Below, piece by piece: positions 35,395-44,100 of a DNA stretch of 64,000 bases. A program made the position numbers and the translations under genes. Within the stretch, counting starts at the first letter, position 1. Each line of letters begins with the position of its first letter. Source of the DNA: Arcobacter sp. CECT 8983. GTDB lineage: Bacteria > Campylobacterota > Campylobacteria > Campylobacterales > Arcobacteraceae. The stretch lies in contig NZ_PDKF01000004.1 of assembly GCF_004118855.1 (NCBI RefSeq), forward strand, positions 459,604-523,603, read 5' to 3'. Under the pieces are notes generated by a model. It was not told the origin of the DNA. It was given only the letters and a program-made list of their open reading frames with translations, and ran no database searches.

Positions 35395-36017
35395 TTAAAG
35401 TTATTTTCTTTGATTTTGATGGAGTTATTTTAGATTCGATGCCTATAAGAGATTATGGCTTTAGAAAAATATTAGAAGAATATCCACTTGATATTGTTGA
35501 AGATTTTATTAAATTTCATCAAGAAAATGCAGGCTTATCAAGATTTTATAAAATAAAATATTTTTATTCTAAATATTTAAATAAAGATATTAGAGAAGAA
35601 AAAATACAAGAATATGCTACAAAGTTTTCTGAAATAATGAGATCTGAATTGCCTAATGAAAAATATTTAATCTCAGAAACTGTAAGTTTCATCAGAAATA
35701 ATTATAAAAAAATGACTTTTCATATTGTCTCAGGCTCTGAACAAAATGAATTAAGATTTTTATGTGAGCAATTAGGGTTAAGTAAATATTTTAAATCAAT
35801 AGAAGGCTCGCCTACACACAAAAATGATTTGGTAAAAAATATTTTAAATAAAGAAAAATATATATTAGATGAATCAATTTTAATTGGCGATAGTATAAAT
35901 GATTTTAATGCAGCATCTATAAATGGAATAAAGTTTTATGGGTTTAATAACCCAAAGTTGAGATTAAAAGATGAATATTTAAATACAATTTCAGAGTTAG
36001 AGGAAATAGTAAATTGA
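35391..36017 (+). CDS. HAD-superfamily phosphatase
   Basis: The 208-residue enzyme has motif I FFDFDGVILDSM (nucleophile D8 and D10), HIVSGSEQNELRFLCEQL as motif II, a Lys in GSPTHKNDLVKNIL as motif III, and ILIGDSINDFNAA as motif IV. The helical cap is about 17–85, so it is a subclass I beta-phosphoglucomutase-like HAD. It overlaps the fusion gene by four bases (TTGA), and translation coupling is likely. By place it may remove phosphate from an ulosonate phosphate made upstream, like KdsC does for Kdo; that role is inference. Start TTG. Confidence 0.85.
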   Translation: MIKVIFFDFDGVILDSMPIRDYGFRKILEEYPLDIVEDFIKFHQENAGLSRFYKIKYFYSKYLNKDIREEKIQEYATKFSEIMRSELPNEKYLISETVSFIRNNYKKMTFHIVSGSEQNELRFLCEQLGLSKYFKSIEGSPTHKNDLVKNILNKEKYILDESILIGDSINDFNAASINGIKFYGFNNPKLRLKDEYLNTISELEEIVN

Positions 36018-37261
36018 TTAATTATAGTAAAACAAATTGGTTTTTAATGTATGTATATTTTTATATATTCATAACACCTTTGCATTTTTCTAAGTCACAA
36101 TTATCTGTTTCATCATTATTGCTTTTATTACTAGCAATATTTAAGTATAAAAAAACTTTATTAATAAAAATAAAAGAGTATGCTTTTTTTACTCCTATTT
36201 CTCTTTTTTTTGCTTTTATTTTATATATTTATCTAAGCACACTTTGGAGTAATCCTTTTTCAGAGGGCTTAGAACATATAAATACATTTTATAAATATTA
36301 TTTTTTGTTTGTACCTGCAATTTTGGTTTCATTGAATAAAGAGCAAGCAATTATAGGAATAAAAGTATTGATTTTTAGTCTTGGATTTTATTCAATCTAT
36401 TCAATTTTGATTTATTTAGGTTTTTTTAATTCTAAAGTATATGGTTTTCAGTCATCTAATCCTACTGGGCATTTAAGATATTTAATATCAACACAATACA
36501 TGGTTATTGCATTTTTTACAGCTTCATTGTTTTCTTTATATGCTAAAAGTAGTAAAGAAAAGTTAATATTTTTAATTGTTGCACTTTTGTCCTTTTTTGC
36601 ATTATTTATTAATAATAGTAGAACTGCACAGTTGTCATTTCTTTTTATTTTTATTATATTTCTAATAATATCTTTAAAAAAGTATTTATTTAATCTTAAA
36701 CTAATACTTATATTTTTAATAATTGTATCTTCAAGCATCAATTTTTTATATCAAAATAACAAGTTAGATAGGTTTGTAGTAGCTTACAATCAAAGTCAAC
36801 AAGTTTTTTTACAAAATCAATACAATGGTAGTGTAGGAGTAAGGCTTTACTTTAATAAAGCAGGAATTGCAATATTTAAAGATGACCCTCTTTTAGGTAC
36901 TGGACCTAAAGATAATAGAATTATATTACAAGAGATACAAGAAAAAGACCAAAACTATAATTCAAAAATATATAATCATTTTCATAGTGAACATATAGAT
37001 ATATTAACAGCATATGGTATAATTGGATATTTTTTAATATTTTTATCTTTTACAACATTGATTTATAAACTAAAAAAAGAACCATTATATTATTACTTGA
37101 GTTTAGCAGTTTTTCTATGTTTGTTTTTTAATTCTTTTGCAAATAAAACATTATCAGTTAAGCCTTTAAACTATGTATATATTTTGTTCTTTCTACTTTT
37201 TGCTATAATTGCACTAAAATCAATTGATATAAAAAAGGGAAAAATTGAAAATAACAGCTAA
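36014..37261 (+). CDS. waaL: O-antigen ligase family membrane protein
   Basis: The 415-residue hydrophobic protein has about 11 membrane helices and one large periplasmic loop near residues 245–325. That loop holds VGVRLYFNKAGIAIFKDDPL, GTGPKDNR and YNHFHSEHIDILTAYGIIG. The Wzy_C/WaaL pattern (R in the loop, then P-L-x-G-x-G-P and H-x-H/N) joins polymerised O-antigen to lipid A-core. A Wzy polymerase of similar form cannot be fully excluded, but its place among core genes favours ligase. Start is TTG, overlapping the HAD stop, with GAGGA ten bases upstream; a second Met at residue 12 is possible. Confidence 0.82.
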   Translation: MINYSKTNWFLMYVYFYIFITPLHFSKSQLSVSSLLLLLLAIFKYKKTLLIKIKEYAFFTPISLFFAFILYIYLSTLWSNPFSEGLEHINTFYKYYFLFVPAILVSLNKEQAIIGIKVLIFSLGFYSIYSILIYLGFFNSKVYGFQSSNPTGHLRYLISTQYMVIAFFTASLFSLYAKSSKEKLIFLIVALLSFFALFINNSRTAQLSFLFIFIIFLIISLKKYLFNLKLILIFLIIVSSSINFLYQNNKLDRFVVAYNQSQQVFLQNQYNGSVGVRLYFNKAGIAIFKDDPLLGTGPKDNRIILQEIQEKDQNYNSKIYNHFHSEHIDILTAYGIIGYFLIFLSFTTLIYKLKKEPLYYYLSLAVFLCLFFNSFANKTLSVKPLNYVYILFFLLFAIIALKSIDIKKGKIENNS

Positions 37262-37988
37262 TATAATTACATTAAATGAAGAAAAAAATATAGAGGCTGT
37301 AATAAAATCAGTACAAGAAGTTTGTGATGAGGTTTTAGTAGTTGACTCTTTAAGTACTGATAGAACTTGTGAAATTGCCGAAAATTTAGGTGCAAGAGTT
37401 GTAAAACAAGAGTATTTAGGTGATGGTCCTCAAAAAGCATTTGGTGAGCCACTTGCAAAATATGATTGGGTACTAAGTATTGATGCTGATGAGAGATTAG
37501 ATTTAAATGCAATTGAAGAGATTAGAAAACTTGATTTAGATAATACAAAGTATGATGGGTTCTCTTTTGCTAGAAAGACTTATGTAGGAGATAATTTTAT
37601 TAAGCTTTGGTATCCAGATAGAGTAACAAGACTTTATAATAGAACTAAGTGTGGATATTCAAAATTAAAAGGTCATGCAAAGGTTGAAGCTAAAAATATT
37701 TGTGATTTAAAAGCTGATATGCTTCATTACTCTTATGAAGATTATATTCATATGATTAGAACTACTGAAAAGTTTATAAAAAGAGGAGCACAAATCTCAT
37801 ATGATGCAGGAAAAAGAGCAAACTCTTTAGACCCTTTTATTCATGGAGTAGGAGCTTTATTTAAAGCTTTAGTTTTAAAAGGTGGAGCTTTTCATGGGAT
37901 TCATGGTTGGAATGTTGCTGTGATTTCTGCATATAGCTCTTATATGAAATATGCTTTAATGCTTGAGATGCAAAAGAATGACAAATAA
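37245..37988 (+). CDS. Glycosyltransferase family 2 protein (WaaE/KdtX-like)
   Basis: The 247-residue GT-A enzyme has the start KITANIITLNEEKNIEAVIK, VLVVDSLSTDRTCEIAENLG, and the metal-binding VLSIDADERLD. The middle has KLWYPDRVTRLYNR and a YSYEDYIHMI segment typical of the WaaE-like beta-1,4-glucosyltransferase of LPS inner core. It probably adds glucose to heptose I. Start TTG with AAAAAAGGG upstream and 17-base overlap with the ligase gene. No membrane anchor is seen. Confidence 0.88.
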   Translation: MKITANIITLNEEKNIEAVIKSVQEVCDEVLVVDSLSTDRTCEIAENLGARVVKQEYLGDGPQKAFGEPLAKYDWVLSIDADERLDLNAIEEIRKLDLDNTKYDGFSFARKTYVGDNFIKLWYPDRVTRLYNRTKCGYSKLKGHAKVEAKNICDLKADMLHYSYEDYIHMIRTTEKFIKRGAQISYDAGKRANSLDPFIHGVGALFKALVLKGGAFHGIHGWNVAVISAYSSYMKYALMLEMQKNDK

Positions 37989-39075
37989 AAAGATTTTAGA
38001 AGTTTGTTTATCTCCTGATTTAGGTGGTTTAGAACTTTATATGAGTAGATGTACAAATGAATTATCAAAGAGTTTTGATGTTTCTTGTGTAGTTGCTTCA
38101 AAATCAAAACTAAAAGATTTTATTCAAGATGTTCAAAAGTTTGAAATAAATAGGAAAAATAGCTTTTCTATAAGAGCATCTTTAAAATTAGCAAAAATCA
38201 TTGATAAACAAAATATTGATATTGTTCATCTTCATTGGACAAAAGACCTTCCAATTGTTGTTCTTGCTAAAATCTTTTCAAAAAGAAAACCAAAGATTGT
38301 ACAAACAAGACATATGACAATGACAAGATTTAAAAGTGATTTTTATCATAAATTTTTATATAAAAATATTGATACAATTATTTGTGTTACAAAAGCTTTA
38401 GAAGAGCAAATAAAAAAGTTTATTCCTCAAAATATTAGACCTAAAACTTTAACTTTATATCTTGGAGCAGATGAGAGCAAAGCTTTAAGTGATGAGCAAA
38501 TAGCAGAGTTTAAAAAAGAATTACTAGTAGAAGACTCTTTTATGTTAGGACTTGTTGGAAGAATTAATGAGTTTAAAGGACAACATTTACTTATAGAAGC
38601 TATGAAGCTTTTAAAAGCAAAAGATTTAGATATCAAAGCTTATATTATAGGGTCTCCTATGAGCGAAGATTATTTGCAGCAATTAAAACAAAGAGTTATA
38701 GATTTTAATTTAGAAGAACAAGTTTTTTTTGTAGGTTTTACAAAAGAACCACATAAGTTTATGCAAGCTTGTGATGTAGTCTTAATGACTTCAAGAAATG
38801 AAACTTTTGGATTAGTTACCATTGAAGCTATGAGAAATGGTAGTTGTGTTATTGGCTCAAATTCTGGTGGGGTTTTAGAGATAATAGATGATGAAAAAAC
38901 TGGGTTACTATTTGAAAGTGGAAACCATGAAGATTTAGCTTTAAAGATAGAAAAGCTATATAAAGATGAAACTTTAAGAAAAGATCTTGCAAAAGCAGGT
39001 CAAAAAAAAGCAGAAGAGCTTTTTGATAATAAAAAACAGTTTAATAAATTAATTGAATTTTTTATGTATCTTTAG
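37978..39075 (+). CDS. Glycosyltransferase family 4 protein
   Basis: The 365-residue GT-B protein has LEVCLSPDLGGLELYMSRCT at the N-terminus (acceptor GG loop), IVHLHWTKDLPIVVLAK, then the donor half with LGLVGRINEFKGQHLLIEAM, FFVGFTKEPHKFMQACDVVL and the E-x7-E motif NETFGLVTIEAMRNG. It transfers an unknown sugar from a nucleotide donor in LPS core synthesis. ATG at 37978 overlaps the GT2 stop by 11 bases; a TTG at 37963 is also in frame but less likely. The intergenic region after it contains a palindrome and may divide two transcripts. Confidence 0.88.
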   Translation: MTNKKILEVCLSPDLGGLELYMSRCTNELSKSFDVSCVVASKSKLKDFIQDVQKFEINRKNSFSIRASLKLAKIIDKQNIDIVHLHWTKDLPIVVLAKIFSKRKPKIVQTRHMTMTRFKSDFYHKFLYKNIDTIICVTKALEEQIKKFIPQNIRPKTLTLYLGADESKALSDEQIAEFKKELLVEDSFMLGLVGRINEFKGQHLLIEAMKLLKAKDLDIKAYIIGSPMSEDYLQQLKQRVIDFNLEEQVFFVGFTKEPHKFMQACDVVLMTSRNETFGLVTIEAMRNGSCVIGSNSGGVLEIIDDEKTGLLFESGNHEDLALKIEKLYKDETLRKDLAKAGQKKAEELFDNKKQFNKLIEFFMYL

Positions 39076-39113
39076 TTTACTGTTAATAAATTTATATATA
39101 AATTTTAAGTAAA
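39076..39113. other. Palindromic intergenic region between two LPS operon parts
   Basis: AAATTTATATATAAATTT at 39088–39105 is a perfect 18-bp palindrome, framed by TTTACT and AGTAAA arms. It follows the stop of the glycosyltransferase gene by 12 bases and precedes the kinase-like gene. It could end one transcript or mark a new start; no T-run follows, so termination is doubtful. Confidence 0.4.
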
Positions 39114-39141
39114 ATAATATAGATAAACTATAAGGTAGAAC

Positions 39142-39888
39142 TTGAACTTCAAATTTGAACTAAATGAACAATATAAAAATACAAAAGAATTTTTATTAAA
39201 TATAAAAAAATATTTCCAAGAAAACTCAAATACTATTCACAAAGCAAGAAATGAGTTAAAAATAATTAATTATGGCGATGTACAAACAGTAGTAAAAGCT
39301 TTTAAAATACCAAATAAAATAAATCAAATAGTTTACGCATATTTTAGAGATTCAAAGGCAAAAAAATCATATAAAAATGCAGTAAAATTAAGAAGCTTAG
39401 GTTTAAATACACCAGAACCAATAGGATATATAGAATTTTATAGAAACTTTTTATTTAAAGAGAGTTTTTTTATAGCTAAAAAATATGAGTATGATTTTAC
39501 AATTAGAGAACCTCTTCGAAATAAGACCCTAGAAAATAGAGAAGAGATTATAAAAGAGTTTGTAGAGTTTACTTTTTCTTTACATAAAAATAATGTATAT
39601 CATAAAGATTTTTCAGCAGGAAATACTTTAGTAGCCATTAAAGATGATAGTTATGAATTTTCAGTTGTAGATATAAATAGAATGGAATTTAAAACTATTG
39701 ATTTAGAAACTGGACTTGATAATTTTGCAAAACTTTGGTTAGATGAAGATGATATTATTTTAATAGCAACTACTTATGCAAAACTAGCGAAAGTTGAGAA
39801 AAACCAAGCAATAAATATTTTAAGAAAATGTGATAAAAAACTAAAAGAATTTGTAGAGTTTAAAAGAAAAGTTAGAGGTAAAAAATAG
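39142..39888 (+). CDS. Lipopolysaccharide kinase InaA/KdkA-like protein
   Basis: The 248-residue kinase-fold protein has TVVKAFKIPNKINQ (ATP Lys region), AVKLRSLGLNTPEPIGYIEF as in LPS kinases, and the catalytic loop VYHKDFSAGNTLVAI with HKDFSAGN, a strict form of the H-x-D-x-x-x-x-N loop. VVDINRMEF supplies the metal-binding Asp. It probably phosphorylates Kdo or heptose in the LPS core. The start is TTG with AAGG upstream. Its neighbours are a heptosyltransferase-like gene and two YrbL-like kinase-fold genes. Confidence 0.85.
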   Translation: MNFKFELNEQYKNTKEFLLNIKKYFQENSNTIHKARNELKIINYGDVQTVVKAFKIPNKINQIVYAYFRDSKAKKSYKNAVKLRSLGLNTPEPIGYIEFYRNFLFKESFFIAKKYEYDFTIREPLRNKTLENREEIIKEFVEFTFSLHKNNVYHKDFSAGNTLVAIKDDSYEFSVVDINRMEFKTIDLETGLDNFAKLWLDEDDIILIATTYAKLAKVEKNQAINILRKCDKKLKEFVEFKRKVRGKK

Positions 39889-40829
39889 TGAATCTTCTTA
39901 TTACTAGACATGATAAAATTGGTGATTTTGTTGTAACTTTGCCTTTAATTAAAGCTATAAAAGAACAATATCCAAGAACCAAAATTACAGTATTAGTTAG
40001 TAAAATAAATTTTGATCTTGCAAAAGAGATAGATTTTATAGACGATGTAATTTTATTTGATAAAGATAATTTAAATAAAACATTAGTTGAAATAAAAGAG
40101 AAAAAATTTGATGCTAGTATTAGTGCTTATATAGATACTATTTTAGGAAAACTTCTTTTTAAAAGTGGTATTAAAATTAGAGTTGCTCCTGCTACAAAAA
40201 TAGCACAGATATTCTTTACAAAAAAAATAACCCAAAGAAGAAGTAAAGTAGAAAAAACTGAATGGCAATATAATCTAGATCTAGCAAAAGCAATTTTTCC
40301 TAATATTAGTTTAGATTTCTCAAGACCAGTAATTACAACACATACTTCATATCAAGCAACTAAAAAAAGAGTGATATTGCATCCAGGCTTTGGAGGAAGT
40401 AGTGATGGAAATTTATCTTTAGATGATTATATAAAACTTGCAAGAAAAGCAGCTCAAACTTCATATAAAGTTGTTTTTACTTTCGGACCAGATGATAAAT
40501 CATCAAAAGAGTATATATTTTCAAGACTTACTTCTACTGAAAAAGATAAAGTTGAGCTTTTTGATTCAAAAATACCTTTATTTGAATTTACAAAATATAT
40601 TGCATCTTCTTATCTTTTTATTAGTACTTCTACTGGTCCTATGCATCTTGCAGGGGCAACAAATACTAAGACAATTTCATTTTTCGGTGATTCTTTATTT
40701 GCTAGTTCAAAAAGATGGGCAACAATAAGTGAAGAAGAAAATCAAAATAATTTTATGCTTTCAAGTGAATACTCAAAAGAAAAGTATAAAGAAATAGAAA
40801 ATTGTTTAATGGAACTTTTGCATGAGTGA
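39888..40829 (+). CDS. Glycosyltransferase family 9 (heptosyltransferase-like)
   Basis: The 313-residue protein has the GT9 pattern: LLITRHDKIGDFVVTLPLIK with the GD acceptor motif, then KRVILHPGFGGSSDGNLSLD and the donor motif FISTSTGPMHLAGATNTK. It is similar in form to heptosyltransferase III (WaaQ), which would add a branch heptose. The start is GTG overlapping the previous stop by one base (TAGTG). The C-terminus overlaps the YrbL-like gene by eight bases. The sugar is not certain. Confidence 0.88.
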   Translation: MNLLITRHDKIGDFVVTLPLIKAIKEQYPRTKITVLVSKINFDLAKEIDFIDDVILFDKDNLNKTLVEIKEKKFDASISAYIDTILGKLLFKSGIKIRVAPATKIAQIFFTKKITQRRSKVEKTEWQYNLDLAKAIFPNISLDFSRPVITTHTSYQATKKRVILHPGFGGSSDGNLSLDDYIKLARKAAQTSYKVVFTFGPDDKSSKEYIFSRLTSTEKDKVELFDSKIPLFEFTKYIASSYLFISTSTGPMHLAGATNTKTISFFGDSLFASSKRWATISEEENQNNFMLSSEYSKEKYKEIENCLMELLHE

Positions 40830-41412
40830 GAAAATAGTTTTAAATAAAAAGTATTTTTTAGCAAAAGGTGGTGAAAGAAACTGTTATATTCATCCAAAAG
40901 ATGAAAATAAAGTTATTAAAGTTGTTCATAGAAATGAAAAACACAATGAACAAAATAAGTTAGAATATAAGTATTATAATTTTTTACAGAAAAGAAATAA
41001 GCCTTTAACCCATTTGACTAAATGTTATGGTTTTATAAATACTAATTTAGGTTTGGGATTAATCTACGAAAGACTTAAAGATTATAATAACAATCCATCT
41101 AAGTCTTTTAAATTTTTTTTAGAAGAAAAAATATTTACTAGAGAAGAAGAAGACAAGTTAGTTAGTGAGTTAAAAGACTATTTATTTCAAAATGATATTT
41201 TGTTTATTGATGTAGATTTAAGTAATATTTTTTGTCAAGAGTTTATGGAAAACAAATATAAACTTGTAATAATAGATGGACTAGGTGCAAGAAGATTAAA
41301 TTGGAGATTTTATACATATCTTTATTCTAAGACATTTACTAGATATAAAATAAAAAAACAATGGAAAAAGTTTTTTCAAAACTTTAAAAAGTATAGTACT
41401 TATTATAAATAA
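40822..41412 (+). CDS. YrbL family kinase-fold protein, copy 1
   Basis: The 196-residue protein shows LAKGGERNCYIHPKDENKVI at the N-terminus, KVVHRNEKHNEQNKLEYKYY, LTKCYGFINTNLGLGLIYER and FIDVDLSNIFCQEF. These match the PhoP-regulated YrbL family, which has a protein-kinase-like fold (D-x-D-x-x-N catalytic loop). The C-terminal end is basic. The biochemical role is unknown; in enteric bacteria it responds to Mg2+/envelope signals. It is a tandem paralogue of the next gene, 14 bases away, and the two share the same blocks through most of their length. Confidence 0.85.
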   Translation: MSEKIVLNKKYFLAKGGERNCYIHPKDENKVIKVVHRNEKHNEQNKLEYKYYNFLQKRNKPLTHLTKCYGFINTNLGLGLIYERLKDYNNNPSKSFKFFLEEKIFTREEEDKLVSELKDYLFQNDILFIDVDLSNIFCQEFMENKYKLVIIDGLGARRLNWRFYTYLYSKTFTRYKIKKQWKKFFQNFKKYSTYYK

Positions 41413-41426
41413 AAGGGAAAAATAAG

Positions 41427-42041
41427 TTGAGCTTTATAAATTTAAATAAGAAAAATTATTTAGGTAAAGGTAGAGAACGAGCATGTTATTTACATCCTGA
41501 AGATGATTCAAAGGTAGTAAAAGTAGTTTATAAACCTTTGGAAAATTTAAATCAAAATGAATTAGAGTATGAATATTTAAAATATTTAGAAAAAAAAGAT
41601 ATTCCTTTTTCTCATTTATCAAAATGTTATGGGAAGGTTCATACAAATCTAGGTGAAGGCTACATTTTTGAAAGAATAAAAGATTATAATGGTGAAACTT
41701 CAACATCTTTTAAAAATGTTGTAATGAATGGTCTTCTTTCTTCAAAACTTGAAATTGAACTTTTAAATGAATTAAAAAAATATTTGCATGAAAATAGTAT
41801 TATTTTTGTTGATGTAGCTTTGAGTAATGTATTTTGTCAAAAAATTTCAGAAGATAATTATAAATTAGTTTTAACTGATGGAATAGGTGGAAAAAGAATG
41901 GGGCTTAAATCAAAATTGTATTTATATTCAAAACTTTTCACAAAATATAAAGTAAAAAAACAGTTAAAAAAACTAGACAGTAGATATAAAAAAGTGATTA
42001 AACAAGGAATTGAAGCTAAGACAAGGTTATTAAGTGAATAA
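41427..42041 (+). CDS. YrbL family kinase-fold protein, copy 2
   Basis: The 204-residue paralogue of the preceding protein has LGKGRERACYLHPEDDSKVV, LEYEYLKYLEKKDIPFSHLS, KCYGKVHTNLGEGYIFER and FVDVALSNVFCQKI. The catalytic-loop Asp of D-x-D-x-S-N is Ala here (VDVALSN against VDVDLSN), so this copy may differ in activity. Start is TTG with AAAGGGAAAA upstream. The last eight bases overlap the next gene. The tandem pair was probably made by gene duplication within the LPS cluster. Confidence 0.84.
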   Translation: MSFINLNKKNYLGKGRERACYLHPEDDSKVVKVVYKPLENLNQNELEYEYLKYLEKKDIPFSHLSKCYGKVHTNLGEGYIFERIKDYNGETSTSFKNVVMNGLLSSKLEIELLNELKKYLHENSIIFVDVALSNVFCQKISEDNYKLVLTDGIGGKRMGLKSKLYLYSKLFTKYKVKKQLKKLDSRYKKVIKQGIEAKTRLLSE

Positions 42042-43101
42042 CGCACCCTTTTTTTGGGATAAGTATTCTGACCAACCAAGTGTTATAAAAGATAAGACTT
42101 ACAAAAAAACTATGAGAAAGAAGTATATTTTGGATTATATCAAAATGCTTTTTTCTTCATTTTTTATTTTGCCTCTTGCTATTTTAGTCATGAAACTATT
42201 TCGAGGTAAGGAAGAACTTTCAAATAAAGACTTTATCGGACTTGGAGTAAATCTAGATAAAGATGATGGGAATAATATACAACAAGAACTTATAGAAGAA
42301 CTTGGTGTTAAAAATCTTATTATTAGAATACCTCTTTGGGATATGCAAAATATTGATTCTTATGTAGAGTTTGCAAAAAGTTTTAATCAAAACTCACCTA
42401 AAAATATTTTACTAAATATCATGCAAGACAGAACTCATATTGAGAACAAAGAACTTCTAAAAAAAGATTTAGAACTTATATTTTCAAAGTTTAGTTCTTT
42501 TGTAAGTGAATATCAAATTGGAACTACTATAAATAGAGCTAAGTGGGGATTTTTTGCTGTAAAAGAGTATTTAGAAGTTTTTAAAATAACTCAAGATTTA
42601 AGAGATGAAAAATATAAAGGTTTGAAGTTAATAGGACCTAGTACAATAGATTTTGAATATTACTATAATATAAGGGCAATGTTTAATCTATATAATATAA
42701 AATATGACAAGGTAAGTTCTTTATTATATGTAGATAGACGAGGAGCTCCTTCAAATACTCAATATGGCTTTTTTGATACAAAAAATAAGATTGATTTACT
42801 TTATTCTTTATGTAAACTTTCATTTAAAACAAACGATGAGGTTTATATTACAGAAGTTAATTGGCCCCTTTCAAATACAGCTCCTTTTGCTCCAACAAGT
42901 GAACATGAGTGTGTTTCTAACGAAGAATACTCAAAATATATGCTTGAATATTTAGAAACTGCAAAAAAAAGTAAAAAAATACAAAAAGTTTTTTGGCATC
43001 AACTTATAGCCCCTGGTTATGGTTTAGTTGATAATAGAGATGGTAAAATAGTGAAATTGCAACAATTTTATGCGTTAAAAGAGTTCTTGAATGAAAAATA
43101 A
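42034..43101 (+). CDS. Membrane-anchored protein with glycoside hydrolase-like barrel, tentative
   Basis: The 355-residue protein has a basic N-terminal part (KKTMRKKYILDYIK), a single membrane segment at about 38–55, and a C-terminal domain of alternating strands and helices that looks like a TIM barrel. FIGLGVNLDKDDG opens it, then LIIRIPLWDMQNID, QIGTTINRAKWGFFAV (a possible acid), and VYITEVNWPLSN with a Glu in the place of a GH-A nucleophile. KVFWHQLIAPGYGL closes it. No exact family is recognised. It lies between YrbL and waaF genes, so it may trim or handle LPS or glycolipid. Start is GTG with AAGG upstream. Confidence 0.6.
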   Translation: MNNAPFFWDKYSDQPSVIKDKTYKKTMRKKYILDYIKMLFSSFFILPLAILVMKLFRGKEELSNKDFIGLGVNLDKDDGNNIQQELIEELGVKNLIIRIPLWDMQNIDSYVEFAKSFNQNSPKNILLNIMQDRTHIENKELLKKDLELIFSKFSSFVSEYQIGTTINRAKWGFFAVKEYLEVFKITQDLRDEKYKGLKLIGPSTIDFEYYYNIRAMFNLYNIKYDKVSSLLYVDRRGAPSNTQYGFFDTKNKIDLLYSLCKLSFKTNDEVYITEVNWPLSNTAPFAPTSEHECVSNEEYSKYMLEYLETAKKSKKIQKVFWHQLIAPGYGLVDNRDGKIVKLQQFYALKEFLNEK

Positions 43102-44035
43102 AATGAAGATTGAAAAAATATTTATAGAGATACCAACTTGGCTTGGTGATGCAATAATGACAACTCCTGCTATACAAAACTTGATAAAAACTTATCCAAA
43201 CGCAAAGATAACTCTTCTTGGCTCTTTTGTTTCAACTCAAGCGTTAGGTAACTTTAAAAACATAGAGAAAGTTATAGTTGATGATACAAAAAAAGAAGGA
43301 AATAGATATTTAAATCTTTATAAATTAGCTAAAGAAATAGGAAAAGTTGATTTAGCCCTTTCTTTTAGAAGAAGTTTCTCTTCAAAACTTATGATGTTCT
43401 TTGTAGATGCAAAGAAAAAGTTTAATTATAAAAGGCTACAGAAAAAACAAATACATCAAGTTCTTAGATACAATGATTTTGTAAACTATGTTTTAAAATT
43501 AGATAATAAAGCAGGAGACTTAAAACTATATTTTCCTGCTTATAAATACACTAAACCAACTCTTGGAATAAATCCAGGAGCTACATATGGAAGTGCAAAA
43601 AGATGGTACCCAGAAGAATTTGCAAAAGTAGCAATTGAAATGTCAAAAACTCATGATATAGTTATCTTTGGTGGACCTTCTGAAACTGATATTGCAAATG
43701 ATATTGAAGCAATACTTTTAGCAAATGAAATTAAAAGCTATCAAAATCTTGCAGGAAAAACTACAATACCAGAACTTATAGAAAAAATAGCAGGTTTAGA
43801 TATCTTTATAACCAATGATTCTGGTCCTATGCATGTTGCAGCAGCATATAAGGTAAAAACTGCAGCTATTTTTGGACCAACAAGATTTAAAGAAACAAAT
43901 CAATGGAATAATCCAAATGAAAATATAATAACAAAAAACTTAGAGTGTGCACCTTGTATGAAAAGGACCTGTCCACTTAAACATCATAATTGTATGAAGT
44001 TCATAACTGCACAAGATGTTTTAAAAGTTTTGTAG
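43091..44035 (+). CDS. waaF: Lipopolysaccharide heptosyltransferase II
   Basis: The 314-residue GT9 enzyme adds the second heptose to the LPS inner core. The WaaF pattern is plain: IEIPTWLGDAIMTTPAIQNL, LSFRRSFSSKLMMFF, LGINPGATYGSAKRWYPEEF and FITNDSGPMHVAAAYKVKTA, plus the C-terminal ECAPCMKRTCPLKHHNCM cysteine block typical of WaaF. ATG at 43091 has AAAGAG seven bases upstream; a second Met at residue 5 is less likely. It is the last gene of the core cluster; after it a promoter begins the O-antigen part. Confidence 0.95.
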   Translation: MKNKMKIEKIFIEIPTWLGDAIMTTPAIQNLIKTYPNAKITLLGSFVSTQALGNFKNIEKVIVDDTKKEGNRYLNLYKLAKEIGKVDLALSFRRSFSSKLMMFFVDAKKKFNYKRLQKKQIHQVLRYNDFVNYVLKLDNKAGDLKLYFPAYKYTKPTLGINPGATYGSAKRWYPEEFAKVAIEMSKTHDIVIFGGPSETDIANDIEAILLANEIKSYQNLAGKTTIPELIEKIAGLDIFITNDSGPMHVAAAYKVKTAAIFGPTRFKETNQWNNPNENIITKNLECAPCMKRTCPLKHHNCMKFITAQDVLKVL

Positions 44036-44065
44036 TAATTTAAAAGTAATATTATTTTAATAGAG

Positions 44066-44071
44066 TATAAT
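44066..44071 (+). promoter_or_regulatory. -10 box (TATAAT) for wzz
   Basis: TATAAT preceded by GAG in the 65-bp waaF–wzz gap gives a transcript start near 44078 and a short leader with the GGAG ribosome site before the ATG at 44101. It marks a fresh start for the O-antigen region. Confidence 0.5.
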
Positions 44072-44100
44072 ATATTTTATTACTACAATTTAGGAGACTT

